The notes below the pieces were generated by a model. It was not told where the DNA came from. It searched no databases and saw only the letters and a program-made list of their open reading frames with translations. A program made the position numbers and the translations under genes. Source: Ascochyta rabiei (Eukaryota; Ascomycota; Dothideomycetes; Pleosporales; Didymellaceae). Taken from it: a stretch of 64,000 nt of DNA. Positions 1-12,206 of the stretch are shown in pieces (position 1 is the first letter of the stretch; the number at the start of each line of letters is the position of its first letter). The stretch spans positions 1,488,001-1,552,000 of the forward strand of contig NC_082414.1 of the NCBI RefSeq assembly GCF_004011695.2, read 5' to 3'.

Positions 1-2328
1 AATCTCTGCCACCATCTCATCTCTAAGACCTGCATCGCCAGACGTGTCTCCGCTCTCTTCTTGTTGCTGCCTCTCGGCCTACTGCTGCCATCGCTCTACT
101 TCATCGTACATGCGTTTCGCCATAGGCTTCCTGTACAACGTTGCAAGCTGGTTAATAGCAGTTTAGGTCCAGCTGATGCTAGTGAACGTTAAGAGTTCAA
201 TCACAACTACTGTGATGCATGTTTTATGATGACACTGAAGAAAAAGCTTTCAAAGACGATGTCTCGCCAGGAAAAGAGTGGACACATACTCATCTGGAGG
301 GGAAGCCGGTCGCTGAGAGCACCTAGCTGTTCGACCGCCTCTAACCCGCCATTCTTGTCGAAGACCCAGGTCCGCCTTGCGTGGATGGTGTGTATGTTCA
401 TTTTTGCTGCACAATTCTCCTACATGCTACTAGAACGCAACCACATGGGCCTTGACGTTCACACCAGGCTTTGTGGAAACGATCAAAATATTTACTACTG
501 TCCACGTGGTCGTACGAGATCCCATCGAGGCTCTAAGCACAAGACTTGAGCTTTTTGGATACGAGAAAGGTGAGGTCACCAGCCAGCTTGAGCGGTTCGA
601 CTGGGAACTTGGCAGATACAGGACGATACCAGATTCCAGATTCCAGATTACAGATTACAGATGCAGTCAATGCAAAGAGCGATTGTATGTGAATGTCAGA
701 GAACTGGAAAGACGCAGCCCACCATTGTAGCATGTAGCAGCTGCCAAAGCTTTGGTAGATCTGCAAAACCCAGCGAAGAAGTCGACGGCAGTGCTCGGAA
801 GCTGTCTGTCTTGAGGAGGACGACTGGGATGACAAAATCATGTATGAGATTCTGATCAGTGAGTCAGTGGAGGCTTGTTCTGTCTCTGGTCTCGAATTTT
901 CGACTCTGTTTCGCAGCCCTACAATTCACCCGCACAAACGATATCTGCACAAACGATATCTGCCCAGCAAAGCAGTACTAGTGAGCAGACACCATCAAAA
1001 GCAGTCCTGGAACCAAATCTATGGGCACTCAGTTCACGTGGAGTGGATCTCTGTCGGCCACAGACTTTGTGGACAGTACTTTGGGAAGTGATACACAGGC
1101 TAAAGGACGTCTTCAGCCACAGGCAACGACGACGAAGTGTACAAGCAAGATTGATGACGGCTTTGCCAGGCCTTCTTCAGATAAATAGAGAGCCACAAGC
1201 GGATTGTTTTATTGTGGTTGCAGCGTCCGTGAATACAGAAGTGAAACATTCGTGCTCGGTGTCGAGCGCGACAGGATTTAATGACGATACCGATATGGAC
1301 GAGAACATCAAGTAGTTGGAACATAATTGTGCTACTTCAGACAATCAAGACCATGAATGTTCACAATGTTTCTGTGACTTGATGAAGCTATGCAGACTCG
1401 TGCCCACAACACCCAACCGTGAGTCGGAGATCGGATTGACCGACGCTAAATCACATGGCCCGTGCATGGGCCGTTAAAAAGTCGTCGCGCTCCATCGTTG
1501 CAACACCAGCAATAACCTCGACTAGAACAATAATCAATGCACCGCACGCGCACTTGTATGCCTGCGCCTGCTGCGCTTACAGTATATCCGACGACCCTCT
1601 CGATCTCGCTGCATGGACTGCACGCTCACACAGCTCCGCCGCTTGGTGATGCTAATTTCTCCGCAACGGCCAGCAGGGCCTGCACATCTCCACTGGTACG
1701 TTCTCTCCTCTTCCTAGACTGCACCGCCTCATCCTATGATGACGTAATTTGCGATTGAGTCTGGCGTCGGAGTCCCTCGCCGGGGACTCATAACGGCGCC
1801 GGCCCAGTGATATTCAATTTCTTACATATTCTGAGCTTTTCGAGCCACTTTTCCTTGTTTGCAATCATCTACATGGAAGCGAGCCTGGCTGACCGTCAAA
1901 GACTACAGTTGATACGCAAGCATCATGCCCATGCTGCTCGCCGCCATACCACGGGCGCTCTCAAGCTTATCTTCTCTACAGCAGACCCTTCGGTAAGTCA
2001 GTTGCGCCTGTTTTGTGCACCACCCTTTCCAATGATTACAATTTGCAATAGATAGTAACTGATCGGACCATCTATCCGAGCTTGTGATTAACTTTTTTAC
2101 ACCAAGATCACTGAGGAAATCATCATCTCATGCTTGCTTTACACTGTTTGCTTTGGGTATAGGCTAACAAGCTTGCAGATACTTGCTGTCTCTATCAGCT
2201 TTAGTGCCACTGTGCTCCAATGATTGTCCGTGTGGGTATCCGACCCCGGCATTGTGGGAGTGCATTTGGTGCGAGATGTCCTCCAATACTCCTGTAATGC
2301 GATGCGCATATGATCATCCATCTAACCC
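1..2328. other. Region without a recognisable gene
   Basis: No reading frame here has a recognisable domain, a plausible intron chain or sustained coding character. Visible structure is limited to small repeats: a run of related ATTCCAG/ATTACAG units near 630-660 and a 16-bp direct duplication (CACAAACGATATCTGC) near 932-963. The last few hundred bases are the 3' flank of the minus-strand gene that ends at 2329. Confidence 0.5.
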
Positions 2329-3537
2329 CTATGTGACTCGCTCCCCACTCTCCAACTGGCGCGTCCTTCGTCGTGTGATCTTGCGCCCATAGCTCCAGTA
2401 CAGGTTCATCAGCAGCTCCCTAACCACGTCATCGAATGTTGTTCTTGAGTCGAACTTGCTCCCACCGTAGGGAAACGGCACGATCTTGGTCCAATCCGCA
2501 TCGTCTTCAAAGTAGAACTCGAGATCAAAAGCATTGGCTTTCCTCAACATGAGCTTCAGCACGTTCCCTCTCTCGCCATTTGCATCTGCCCAAGCCCAGA
2601 GTCTCGTGTCCAGGAAGTCCAGCACATCCTTGCTTACCGCTTGAGCCAGGATCTGCGCATTGAAAAGCAGATGCCTTAGGATGTTGATGTTGCACCCACA
2701 GTCCAGAACCGCATACCGCAGCAGTCCTGTATCAATCGCCTTGGGGACGCCTAGCAGGGTGCTCAGCGCCGCAACAGCTCTTTCGTTCTCCTCCGCCACC
2801 GCCCCCCTAATGCCCTGCTTCGCCGTCTCGCCTGCCATACTGCCTTCCCAATCAATCTCCGCGTTCAGACTAACCAGGACATACAGCATGTTGACCTTGC
2901 CCTCGTCCCACGGTCCGTGCAGCAGCTTCTCCGGGACGTGAAAGCCCTCGGCAAAAGCAAGGTACGGGATCGTGGTGAATCTGAACGGCCAAAGTCCGTC
3001 GAACAAGCGGACACCGGGAACTTCAACACCGGTCTTCTCCCACGCCTTGCCCCGTAGAGTGACCATGGCATCGTGCGCCCTGTCGACGTACCTGAGGAAG
3101 AAGTCCCACGTGAAGAAGCGGCAGCAAAGCAGTTCGCTCTGGATGGCAGGATTGCTGGTCTTCCGTCGGTCGCGGTAGTTTGTGCGGTGGTCGACGGTGT
3201 GGAAGAAGCTGCGCATGGTGAATTCCAGTGTCACGGCGCGGGAGCTGAGCTTGCGGCCGAGCAGGGGTGAAGCACGTGGGAGGGAGATGTTCATTGAATG
3301 CAGGAAGACGAGCTCGAGGAGTTCGACGGGGAGGCCGAGGAGGGTGGGCATGGCTGCGACTGTGTGCTTGCGGGTTTTTCTAGATTTCTTTGCGTGTTGA
3401 TATTTTGCTTGGTTGAAAGCTCCTGTTGTCGGTGCTGCATTCGCTGAAGAGGTGATTGTTGCGGCAATTGGTAGCAGAGGTGCTTTTCGTTTCCTTCCTC
3501 GTATCTTGACAGGCGTCAGATGCAGGTCGGGGTCCAT
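2329..3537 (-). CDS. F-box-like domain protein, uncharacterised
   Basis: This is a single-exon, 402-residue protein starting at an ATG (MDPDLHL). The first 60 residues are basic and low in complexity. An F-box-like segment follows at about residues 63-82 (LLGLPVELLELVFLHSMN), with the Leu-Pro-x-Glu-Leu-Leu core and the helical pattern typical of the large fungal F-box-like families. The rest is alpha-helical in appearance and has no motif I can name. F-box proteins usually link substrates to Skp1-Cullin ubiquitin ligases, but many fungal F-box-like proteins have no known partner, so that role is inferred. The gene is divergent from NUP53, whose start is only 247 bp away, so the two probably share a promoter. 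Confidence 0.75.
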   Translation of the reverse strand: MDPDLHLTPVKIRGRKRKAPLLPIAATITSSANAAPTTGAFNQAKYQHAKKSRKTRKHTVAAMPTLLGLPVELLELVFLHSMNISLPRASPLLGRKLSSRAVTLEFTMRSFFHTVDHRTNYRDRRKTSNPAIQSELLCCRFFTWDFFLRYVDRAHDAMVTLRGKAWEKTGVEVPGVRLFDGLWPFRFTTIPYLAFAEGFHVPEKLLHGPWDEGKVNMLYVLVSLNAEIDWEGSMAGETAKQGIRGAVAEENERAVAALSTLLGVPKAIDTGLLRYAVLDCGCNINILRHLLFNAQILAQAVSKDVLDFLDTRLWAWADANGERGNVLKLMLRKANAFDLEFYFEDDADWTKIVPFPYGGSKFDSRTTFDDVVRELLMNLYWSYGRKITRRRTRQLESGERVT

Positions 3538-3783
3538 TTGTATGCGCAGGCGTAGCCAGGCAGCAGAAACCCGGACGCTGCATATGCAATGCGATGTGGG
3601 TGAATGGGGAAAGGTCTGTTGGACGTCTGTGGCGCAGTTCCTAGTGAAGTGGCTGACGCTCTGCTGTCTCTCCCGCGGCTTTGGCCATTTGTCTGAGCTC
3701 CATCATCGTAAACATTGATTGATCCACGGACCACAAGCCTGCGTGCTCGCTCTTCGACACCACCACTACAGCCGCAATCCAAG
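3538..3783. promoter_or_regulatory. Divergent intergenic region between F-box-like gene and NUP53
   Basis: These 246 bp separate two start codons facing away from each other, so they must hold both promoters. I see no TATA box or other motif strong enough to name. Confidence 0.5.
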
Positions 3784-5249
3784 ATGCAGGTCCACGCTGT
3801 GCCTGAAGCAGAGCGTGCGTTCGACTCGACAGGCAGAAGACTGCCATGGGGGCTCGAGTTTGCAGAGTAAGTGAGAAATGTTTGGCGGAGGAAGAGATGC
3901 AAGACAGCAGGACACGCGCGCATTTGTCGCGTTGCTGTGTGGCGCTCGAGACTGGATGATGTCAGGCGCTGTCATGACTTCACTGAGCAATACTGACGTG
4001 AATCCACAGCAACGACCACAACCAGCGCACACGCATACCCGAAGAGAAAGGGCCCTTTGGCAAAGCACGCAAACGCGGGTCTACGCGCGCAAAGACACCC
4101 ACAGCCAAGTCGGCCGAAGACAGCGCCAAGCTCGACAACCTGCGCGCCATTGACGACATCTTCGGGCGCTTCAAGGTCGACGAGGACAAGAAGCGGTCGC
4201 TCTCAGGCCACTCCGTAGCCGCACTGCCACCGTCTGCGTCCGCGCCGATCCTAACAGAGGGCGGTGGTCTGCTTGGGACATCGTTCGACGGCGGCGCGCC
4301 CACCAACATCACAGCGAAAGAGCCCAAGGAAGTCATCCTGTACGGCTACGGCTCCGACGTGCAATGGGCAGCGATAGACTTCTTTGAAAAGGTCTCCAAC
4401 GGCATCATCTACGAGGAATACGACCGCGAGCCGTACAATCCCAAGTTCAACTACGCCTTCGGCACCCAGCGGACCTCGCACTACCGCTCGCTGTCCAAGG
4501 CAGCGCTGAGCAGAGTCAACCAGTTCGTAGGCGGCGATCACTGGATAAAAGTGACGTTCGATTCAGCAGAAGCCGCTGAGCGCGCATGCCACTACTCGCC
4601 CCACAACATCCAAGGCTACACTGTCTTCGCCGAAGCATACAGAGGCACAGGCCCTCAGGGCGGCGATCGCGCTCTCCGCGCCCAGGTTGGCGGCGCAGTA
4701 TCGCTCCTCTCCTCGCCACAAACCACGTCCTCCAGCACAATACCAGACACATCGACAACCGTGTCCTCTGCCACAGCAACGACCGCCCACGCGCCAAGCC
4801 TCCCCCCACGATCAACGACCATGCCGCTCTTCCCTAGCGGTTCCTTTCCCATGGACGATGGGCCCGTCGACCGCGTACCCCCAGCGCCTATTGCCCTGCC
4901 CCGACAAACACAGATGCAATCGACGACCACGTCCGCGCAACTGGCACCGACCTCGCGCCGCGCAACCCTGCGCCTCAAAGGTGCAAACGTCAAACCCGCC
5001 GTCTTCATGCCCCAAGAAAAAGCATTCCTCCCCGCGCCGCCGCGCTGGCAGCAAACGTTCGGCTCCCTGCCCATCATCGGGTGGGTGATTGGGAGCGGGC
5101 AGGGCATCATAGGGGATCAGGTACCGCGGAAGGAAGACGGAAGCTTCGATGCGAACACCGCCAGTTTGTACTGGCGAATGTGGTACAGTGTAGACTCGTG
5201 CTTGGGGACGGATTTCTGCGGAGTGAGGGATGCCGAGTACGACGATTAG
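3784..5249 (+). CDS. nup53: Nucleoporin NUP53 (Nup35/Nup40-type RRM)
   Basis: The model is join(3784..3866, 4010..5249), 440 residues. Exon 1 (MQVHAVPEAE...) ends at GCAGA|GTAAGT, and the acceptor is TCCACAG at 4009, which restores the frame through an Asp codon. The Nup53-type RRM spans about residues 132-242: it starts KEVILYGYGSDVQWAAIDFF, contains GGDHWIKVTFDSAEAAERA and ends FAEAYRGTGP. The extended loop between the first and second halves is typical of fungal orthologues. A Ser/Thr/Pro-rich linker follows, and the C-terminus is conserved and probably amphipathic (LYWRMWYSVDSCLGTDFCG). In this family the C-terminal helix binds the nuclear membrane, and the protein bridges inner-ring nucleoporins of the nuclear pore. 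The fit to the family is good. Confidence 0.9.
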
Positions 5250-5655
5250 GCAGCAAGTGAAAAAATAAAAAAGGAAAATAATACCGCTACATGACACGGA
5301 GGAAAGGCGTCGGTAGCATTGCGCGGCGTTTTGGAGTTGGGCATGTCGGCGCGCATTCATCTACTCTGCTATTTGATTATTTTTGCGTTTGCACCCTGCA
5401 AGCAAGCAAACGAGTGCACAACTCTGGATATCGATATGGCTTGCATCGAATCGAGTGTGTGAGTGGTGGAAAAGAGTACTAATTCGCGAACATGCAAGCG
5501 CCAACGCCCTATCACAGCATATCTAGTGCGTACGATACATACATCATCGTGTTAAGGTCTCGATCCTTCCCACGCAACCCTCACGCATCAGCCATGTCCC
5601 ACTCGAGCTTCAGACTCCTCGCATCACGCTGCCTCCCTGCACAGTCTCTCACCGC
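5250..5655. other. Intergenic region, convergent 3' ends
   Basis: This stretch lies between the NUP53 stop and the SAR1 stop. It starts with an A-rich tract (about 5258-5282) that may belong to the NUP53 3' end. I see no gene. Confidence 0.5.
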
Positions 5656-6600
5656 CTACACATACTGACTCAGCCACCTGATGCCCTCGCCGTATCCCTG
5701 TCTCATCACCACACTGCACATGAAGACCTCAACCGGCCGGATGCCCTCTAGCGGCACCTTGCCCTTGCCAGTCGTCTGGTACAGGCCCAGCTCGCTCCTC
5801 AGCTGGTCCTCGGACACGGCGTCCGGGTGGTCGATCTTGTTGCCGAGAATGACAAAGGGTGTGCTCTTCAGCTCTTCCATGGCGAGGAGCGCATCGAGCT
5901 CCGCTTTCGATTCCTGCAGGCGCTCGTGGTCTTTTGCGTCGACGAGGAAGACAATACCGGAGACTTCGGGGACTGGGGGTGAAGTGCGTCAGCTCCGTGT
6001 CTTGTTTGATTGTTGCTTGGTGCAGTACGTACAGTAGTCGCGCCAGAGCCGACGGGCCTGCGCGTGGCCGCCCAGATCGAATGTGGTGAACTTTACGTTG
6101 CCGATGGAGAGTTCTTCCGAGGTTGGGTGCAGCGTGGGCTGCAGGACGGCGACGCGGTCGTTCTTGAGCATGTGCAGCAGCGTCGTCTTGCCGGCATTGT
6201 CGAGCCCGAGGAAGAGCAGTTTGGCGTGCTTGTTCGCGAGGCCGAGCGAGGCCAGCACCTCCCAGACTGTGCGCTGTGTCAGTATCACACTTGTCTACGC
6301 TTGTACAATGCCCATGTCCGTTCTCCGCTTGCAGTTGTGATATAATAGATATGACGTTGACATGTCTGCATTGAGACCAGCTGCGCTAGGTCATAGTGTG
6401 TGCGCGCAAAGGTTCTTGGAATGACGACTGTCTTAGGAAAGACGCAGGCGGTATGCATCGCACGTTACCACCGCCGGCGTTGCGCGGCCACGTTGCGGAG
6501 GAGACGGGAAAGACGACGAGTACTTACACCTGGTCTAGAGTTAGCCAATCATGTTAAGAAGACACAGAGGAGCAGGAAGTTACCAATCGAAAATCCACAT
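5656..6600 (-). CDS. sar1: COPII small GTPase SAR1, with a 2-nt exon
   Basis: The model is complement(join(5656..5972, 6033..6266, 6528..6529, 6584..6600)), 189 residues, the usual fungal SAR1 length. SAR1 recruits Sec23/24 to the ER to form COPII vesicles. The start MWIFDW carries the hydrophobic N-terminus that inserts into the membrane. G1 is GLDNAGKT (27-34), followed by the threonine-rich switch I segment [15 protein letters not shown] for switch II and NKID for base recognition. The end, [13 protein letters not shown], is characteristic. Exon 1 ends GATTG|GTAACT and the third coding block starts CACAG|TCTGG. Only two extra bases (GT, 6528-6529, flanked by CCAG and GTAAGT) give the conserved Trp-Phe and keep the frame. 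Intron 2 is 261 nt, long for this window. Gln replaces nothing essential, but GHAQ is slightly unusual against the common GHQQ. Confidence 0.93.
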
Positions 6601-7891
6601 GTTGGCGGTGGGTGTTGAGTCGTGGAATCGAGTGACGTGTTCACGGGTGGTTGCGTGAGCTGCGAGCTGGGGAAATCCATCGAGACCCTGCTGACGTCGT
6701 CACATCACGTGTAAACCACCTTCGATTTGCTCCCAGCGTTAGACCCTCTAGACGAAAGGGGTTTCACTCTTGCACATCGTGTTAAACGTCTAGGACTACA
6801 ACCAAGATTCCTGTCCTTGGTTTTATCCAGGAGATATGGGTGCACACTCGCCGCAGTCACATTCGGGAGAGTGCATCTAAGGAGGCTGTCTCGAGGACTT
6901 AGATCGACTTGAAACTGTCGTGAACTGACATTGTCTCTATCATGAACTCTGTCTCGACTTGGAATTGAAGACGAAGAGGAACAACACCACGGTAGTCTTA
7001 CCTCGAACACGCCTTGGTTTGTGAACTTCAAACCATGCTTTCCATATTTCCTCACAGATCGCGCGCGCTGTATTGATACTAGATTTTCAAAATTCAAAGT
7101 AGGTGTGTATGCTGCACTCACGGCGAAAGAAGAACGCGCTTTGGTAATTGAATGACTTCAGTGCCTAAAGGTCTACAACTGTAGTCCAAGTGCAGTCCTT
7201 GGAAGGTTAGCGAATTAGCTGCAGCTTTGGCGTTGCAATAGTTCCCTCTGGAATTAAGCTAGGATCTGAAAAGATTTGTAATCCTACAACTGCAGTGCTA
7301 GTACCTGCATAAGAGTATTACAGGTTGCTGGCAGGGCACGGCTTAAATCTAGACTAGTACTGTCCAAGCGTAATCCGGCCCTTAGAAGAGGCTGACGCTG
7401 TTGAGGCTCTAGAATATGCAGCGCCATGATGGAGTTCTGCAGGGCAATATTGAACAAGAGCAGTGAGTGGTGGGTTGCATATGTTGCGCAATGCAAAGAG
7501 GTTAATGTTTTCTCTCTAGCAAACACCCTTTCCAAAACTGCGCTCGAGCACTAAGTGGTCAGGATGTGAGCAGGAACACATGCATCGATGCAAGAAGGCA
7601 GACATATAAGTGATGTGATTTATTACCATTGGCATTAGGATCCAACCCAAAGATGCACAGCTAACTAAGCTAAATAACTGGCCCTGATTCCGCCGACTAA
7701 TACCAAAACACCACGCCGTGAATATATACAGATCTAAAGAGCGATCCATCATGCCGACGCCGATGCGCCGACATAATTCAATAAGAAGGTCGTAAGTGGG
7801 AACATTATCCACTTGTATCAATCGCTAAGATGGACATCATAAACACATAAAGCGATCCGCTATGCTGAGACGCGATAGACTGGAAAGTGGT
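6601..7891. other. Region without a recognisable gene
   Basis: This covers the upstream region of SAR1 and the downstream flank of the PIR gene. Short ORFs occur on both strands but none has a recognisable domain or plausible splice structure. Confidence 0.5.
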
Positions 7892-9013
7892 TTACAACAT
7901 GGCGAACAGACCAAACAGACCAGCAGCGACAGCGCCAGCGGCGAAGGTGGCGGAGGCAGCGGCGCCGGTGAACGCGGCGGGCTGGCTGGTGGTCGCGTTG
8001 GGGCGCGAGATGGTTGTGTTGCCAGTGGCGACGGGAGCCTGGGGCTGGCCGTCGGAAATCTGGGAGACAACGTTGCTAACAGAGGGAGCAGGAGTACCGG
8101 CTTGGGGCTGGCCGTCGGAGATCTGGGAGACAACGTTGCTAACAGAGGGAGCAGGAGTACCGGCTTGGGGCTGGCCGTCGGAGATCTGGGAGACAACGTT
8201 GCTAACAGAGGGAGCAGGGGTGCCGGCTTGGGGCTGGCCGTCGGAGATCTGGGAGACAACGTTGGTGGCAGAGGGAGCAGGGGTGCCGGCTTGGGGCTGG
8301 CCATCGGAGATCTGGGAGACGACGGCAGTGGCAGAGGGAGCGGGGGTGCCGGCTTGGGGCTGGCCATCAGAGATCTGAGATACTACAGCGGAGGCAGCGG
8401 GGGTGGTAGCTTGGGGCTGACCATCGGAGATCTGAGAGACGGCATTGGTGGCGGAAGCAGCAGGAGTGGTTGCCTGAGGCTGTCCGTCACTGATCTGAGA
8501 GGCGGAACCAGAGCCTTTGTTGACAGCCTGGATGTAGATCGGTACGCACTGCATACCCTGGGAGTCGGCGTACAAGTTGTAGAAGTCGCCAGACAAGCAC
8601 TGCCAGAAGGTCGTTGCGCCGAAGGGGCGCTGACCAGTGGTCAGAGCAAGAGAGTTGTTGCCGCAAAGAGCAAAGCCCTCAGTCTGGAGAGCGCCAGCCT
8701 GGACGGGACCGTCAAACTGGAACCTATCATCAATTAGTATGCTGAGCTGGAATGACCACTGATGCTAAACTTACTGGTCGTTGGAAGCGATGTATCCCTG
8801 GCGACCAGCCTGGTCCTTCAAGATACCGTTCTCCAGGGTCAGAGTGAGAGCACCGGCAAGCTGGCGCTCCACAAGGCCACGCTTAGAGCTGGGCTTGTTG
8901 ACAGTCTGGATCTGGAAAGTTCCCGGGGCGGAAGACGCGCATCCTGAGGAGCCGGAAGTCTGGGGAAGAGCCAATGCGGTGGACGCAAGGGCGAGAGCGA
9001 TGTAGGACTTCAT
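7892..9013 (-). CDS. PIR-repeat cell-wall protein with GPI-type C-terminus
   Basis: The model is complement(join(7892..8723, 8775..9013)), 356 residues. The donor is CCA|GTAAGT, the branch point TACTAAT and the acceptor GATAG. Residues 1-16 are a clear signal peptide (MKSYIALALASTALAL). The N-terminal half has a Cys-containing wall domain (INTERNAL segments FQFDGPVQAGALQTEGF and FWQCLSGDFYNLY) like the IgA-style domain beside PIR repeats. Then come eight copies of SQISDGQPQA, the PIR motif whose Gln is used in yeast for alkali-labile links to beta-1,3-glucan. The linkers are Thr/Ser/Pro-rich and likely O-mannosylated. The end is a hydrophobic tail (GAVAAGLFGLFAML) after a small-residue stretch, suggesting a GPI signal. 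Carrying both PIR repeats and a GPI tail gives two possible anchors to the wall. Confidence 0.88.
8036..8505 (-). repeat. In-frame minisatellite encoding eight PIR units
   Basis: Tandem units of up to 63 bp (21 codons) encode the SQISDGQPQA repeats with their Thr/Pro/Ser linkers. The central copies are nearly identical at the DNA level and those at both edges are diverged and shorter, the pattern expected of a coding minisatellite that changes copy number by unequal exchange or slippage. All units keep the frame. Confidence 0.9.
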
Positions 9014-12000
9014 TGTAGAGGAGGTATTAATGTATAACGTGGGTTGATACTGAGCGACAGTGATGACGGACAGCGACTTTAAGTAGACAACGAAGGATAG
9101 ATTGATGAACGAGGTATCAATCAGGCGACAAGTGAGCAGTAACCGTGACAACGAACGTGAAGAAACGAAACCGACCGGGAAGTAAGACAGCTAAATACCA
9201 ACACCTAGCGGAGAAGTTAGTGTCCGACCTACTTCATCGAGCATGTCACTGCAGATCGGCGTTGTTAGAGTCAGCCACGGAAGATCTACTGAACGCGTCA
9301 ATGCAAATCGTTAGCTTAACGCTCGAGCTGCGAAGTTGGAAGGCTGGAGGTAGTTCGCCGCACGCGAGAGTGTGGAAAGATAGCCGTAGTGGACCCGCCT
9401 CGGTATCATTGGGCCGGATGAGTAAAACCCCTCCTTCTAGCCCACTACTCGTCGTGTGCAGTGGCAGGAATGCATGAGAGGGAGCATATCCCGCCTCTTG
9501 ACTTTACTTTGCCATCAGCCAACCCGAGCGGCGCTGTACCCCAAGCGTTCGCACACGAGGGGCAAGGGTGTGCTTGTTCCAACCTCTCCAGTTTCCGGCT
9601 CTCGGTAGGCATCACCGTGCTGTCATGGTGTCATTGAAAGTCCATCAGCCGAACTGTCAACCGTCTCAACAATACAAACAGACGGGTGGCTCGCACGCCC
9701 ACGGATTGGGAGGCAACCGTGAGCAACAAGAGAAAAAGACGATCCGCTAGGTGCATTCTTTCCCGGTACATGCTAGCGCTGAATCCCGTCTCGCTTGCAT
9801 GCACACCTGCAGTCCTTCTGCATACCCTTTCTCGTGCCATTCGCTGGACCCCGTATTGACATGCAGGTGCTTTGGTGGTAAAACCATAGCATGCCTGTCG
9901 AGATGATTGGACCAAAACAGTTCACTTGAAGAGCATCTGGAGACAATCGACGCCGAAAGGCGTGAGGAAGTGAAAACCCCGGGGACGCGCAGCCCGTGTG
10001 GAGGGGTGATGTCAAGACTCGGGTGGGACGTCGATTAGCCGCGAAGCTGGGCGCGCTAACTGCGCTGGTGCAGCCTTTGTGGGGTAAGATGTGGCTGTTT
10101 CGTTCAGCTTTCCCAGGCTCGCCCGCTTTTACTCGCGCTCGTTGAGACGCTTCGGAGACGCTTGTCGACGCTTGAGCGCTGGCGTGGCCTGTTGCTATCG
10201 ATGCAGCAATGGGTCTCGTGGTTCACCTGGAAGCGTAATGCTCAAGATAGCTGGCAAGGAAAATCCCTACCGTTGATGCTGATCGACCGACCCCGGATTG
10301 TGTGATGGAACACCACAACTGCTTGATCGCGTTGCCAGACGCACGGGAGGATTAGGTACGACGCAACGGCAAGCGCACTGCAGGCGATTGGATTGGGCGA
10401 TGACGTACTAGTCTCGTCTGCGAGCTGATCCGCCAGTCCCGCCATCCTTCTCCGCCACCACGCTTACCGTTGGTATCATTGGATTAGGCTGTATTGATTG
10501 CTTCCCCCAGACTATCGTGCCGCCTGCAGCATTGGCAAAATGCAAAATGGGCAAAAAGGTAGTGCCCGAAGACGATCTTAGCCATCGAGTTACAAACACT
10601 GATTTGTGAAATCCATTCAAGACTGAGTCGTGGAACCGCTTTCAAAGACACACAAACGAAACATAAGACTGGCTACTGGACAGGCATTGACCTATCTGAG
10701 CAGACTGTACCAGGTTGTCGGCTCCTCAGTGCGAACAATGGTTCGATCAGTTGACCGCGCGGTCAACAGCAATGTTGAGACGAATGCCGAAATTCATCCA
10801 TTGTCTAGACGCACTCGGACGCGGGCCTGCTCTGCTTTTTGGTACTCAGGTACCAGGTACCGGAAACCAAGCTTGGAGAAACACATGGCGTCCGCAAACG
10901 ACCTGGGGACGCAGAATGGGATTTTGCATTTCGCAGTGCGGCTGTCTCACCCGGAAGCTTTGCGGAATGCGCATTCCGTGTCTGATAGGCTCGGCTACAT
11001 TGGGCAATCGCAAACGTCTTCACTGCACCGCTGATATCTCAATCTACTCTTACCGTGTTTCCAAGCTGTTTTGGAATACTTTTCCGAAGTGATGGCTCAG
11101 CATGTTTGTCTGTTTGCTCGACAGCCACAACCTACATCTCGAAGCTCCCTCTCTCCTCGCTTTCACTGCCTCGACAGGCATCTTCAGAGTGTCTCCAACC
11201 ACACTGAACACCCGCGTCGACCGTAGCTCATACACAGTCAGCAGACTCGGCGGCCGCAACAAGCTATGCTCACCGCTGTTCGAGGCCGCCAACACAAGCG
11301 CTAAACACACCTAGAGTGAAGGAAACATCTAAACGCAAATCAAGTTCGCTCCGAGGGACAAATTCAGGAGAGTTGAAAGAGGGCGCAAAGTCTAGGTAAG
11401 AAACATAGATATACTCAACACCTGCAAAAACGATCTGCGCTCGTATTTGATTCGAATTTTCTGCGCCGACGTAGTTATCGGACGGAATCCGCTACGGCTA
11501 TCACGCATGCTTCGCTGGTCATCGTAATGGAGCTTCCGGACTACCGAACTCGAACACGGCAGACATCAGTAGTGGATGCGAGGGTATTGTGCATAATATC
11601 GAACTCTCGTAGTGCAGGAACACTCAGACATAGCAGCCCCAGCCCTCACACGCAAAGCGCTGTGTAGAGACCTTAAGCATGGACATGAATTCTGCATAGG
11701 CCACATAAAAAGCCCTGGAGTTGTCTCACACTCTGTAAGCTTGTAATCGGTATAGTTTTGCGCCGAAGACCCCTCGGAATTCGAGAGTGTTCCCACTAAC
11801 ATGCAGTTTCCTTCTACGCTGCGAGATATCCACGTAGCAGCTGACTTGACTGTGTAGATTACAAGCCTGCGGTTGAGTGGCTTTAGCAGCGGACAGGCAA
11901 CATTCAAGTACAAGTCCGACGCAACCAGATCATAGGCTGATGTTGCCTTAACCGGCACGAAACATAGAAAGTGTTTGAGGTATCTGAGAATTCTGTAGAT

Positions 12001-12206
12001 AGCCATCTTATCTGGAGGTTGTTCTTGTGCACGGTGTGAAGACGAACTCGAAGTATCGAAGTCTCAATCAACACACATTCTGTTCAGTGAATAGCGACAG
12101 TGAACTCAGCTTAGTGGTATCATTGGCCTATCTCAAGCATAACCAACCCTTCTCTTCCCATACTTGATCCGAGCCAGCTCATCCTTCTCCATCGCCCAGC
12201 TTCGAG
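9014..12206. other. Gene-poor region; one weak ORF noted
   Basis: About 3.2 kb without a recognised gene. The first part is the upstream region of the PIR gene. The longest ATG-started frame is at 11566-12006 on the minus strand (146 codons, MAIYRILRYLKHFLCFVP...), with no domain I recognise and no clear coding bias. I therefore do not call it. Confidence 0.45.

Noticed and set aside
7862..8737. Long plus-strand ORFs over the PIR gene
   Set aside because: They are antisense readings of a 63-bp repeat whose length is a multiple of three, which keeps several frames open. The minus strand has a signal peptide, intron and PIR motifs.
11566..12006. 146-codon minus-strand ORF starting with ATG
   Set aside because: No domain, no neighbour logic and ordinary length for chance in this composition.
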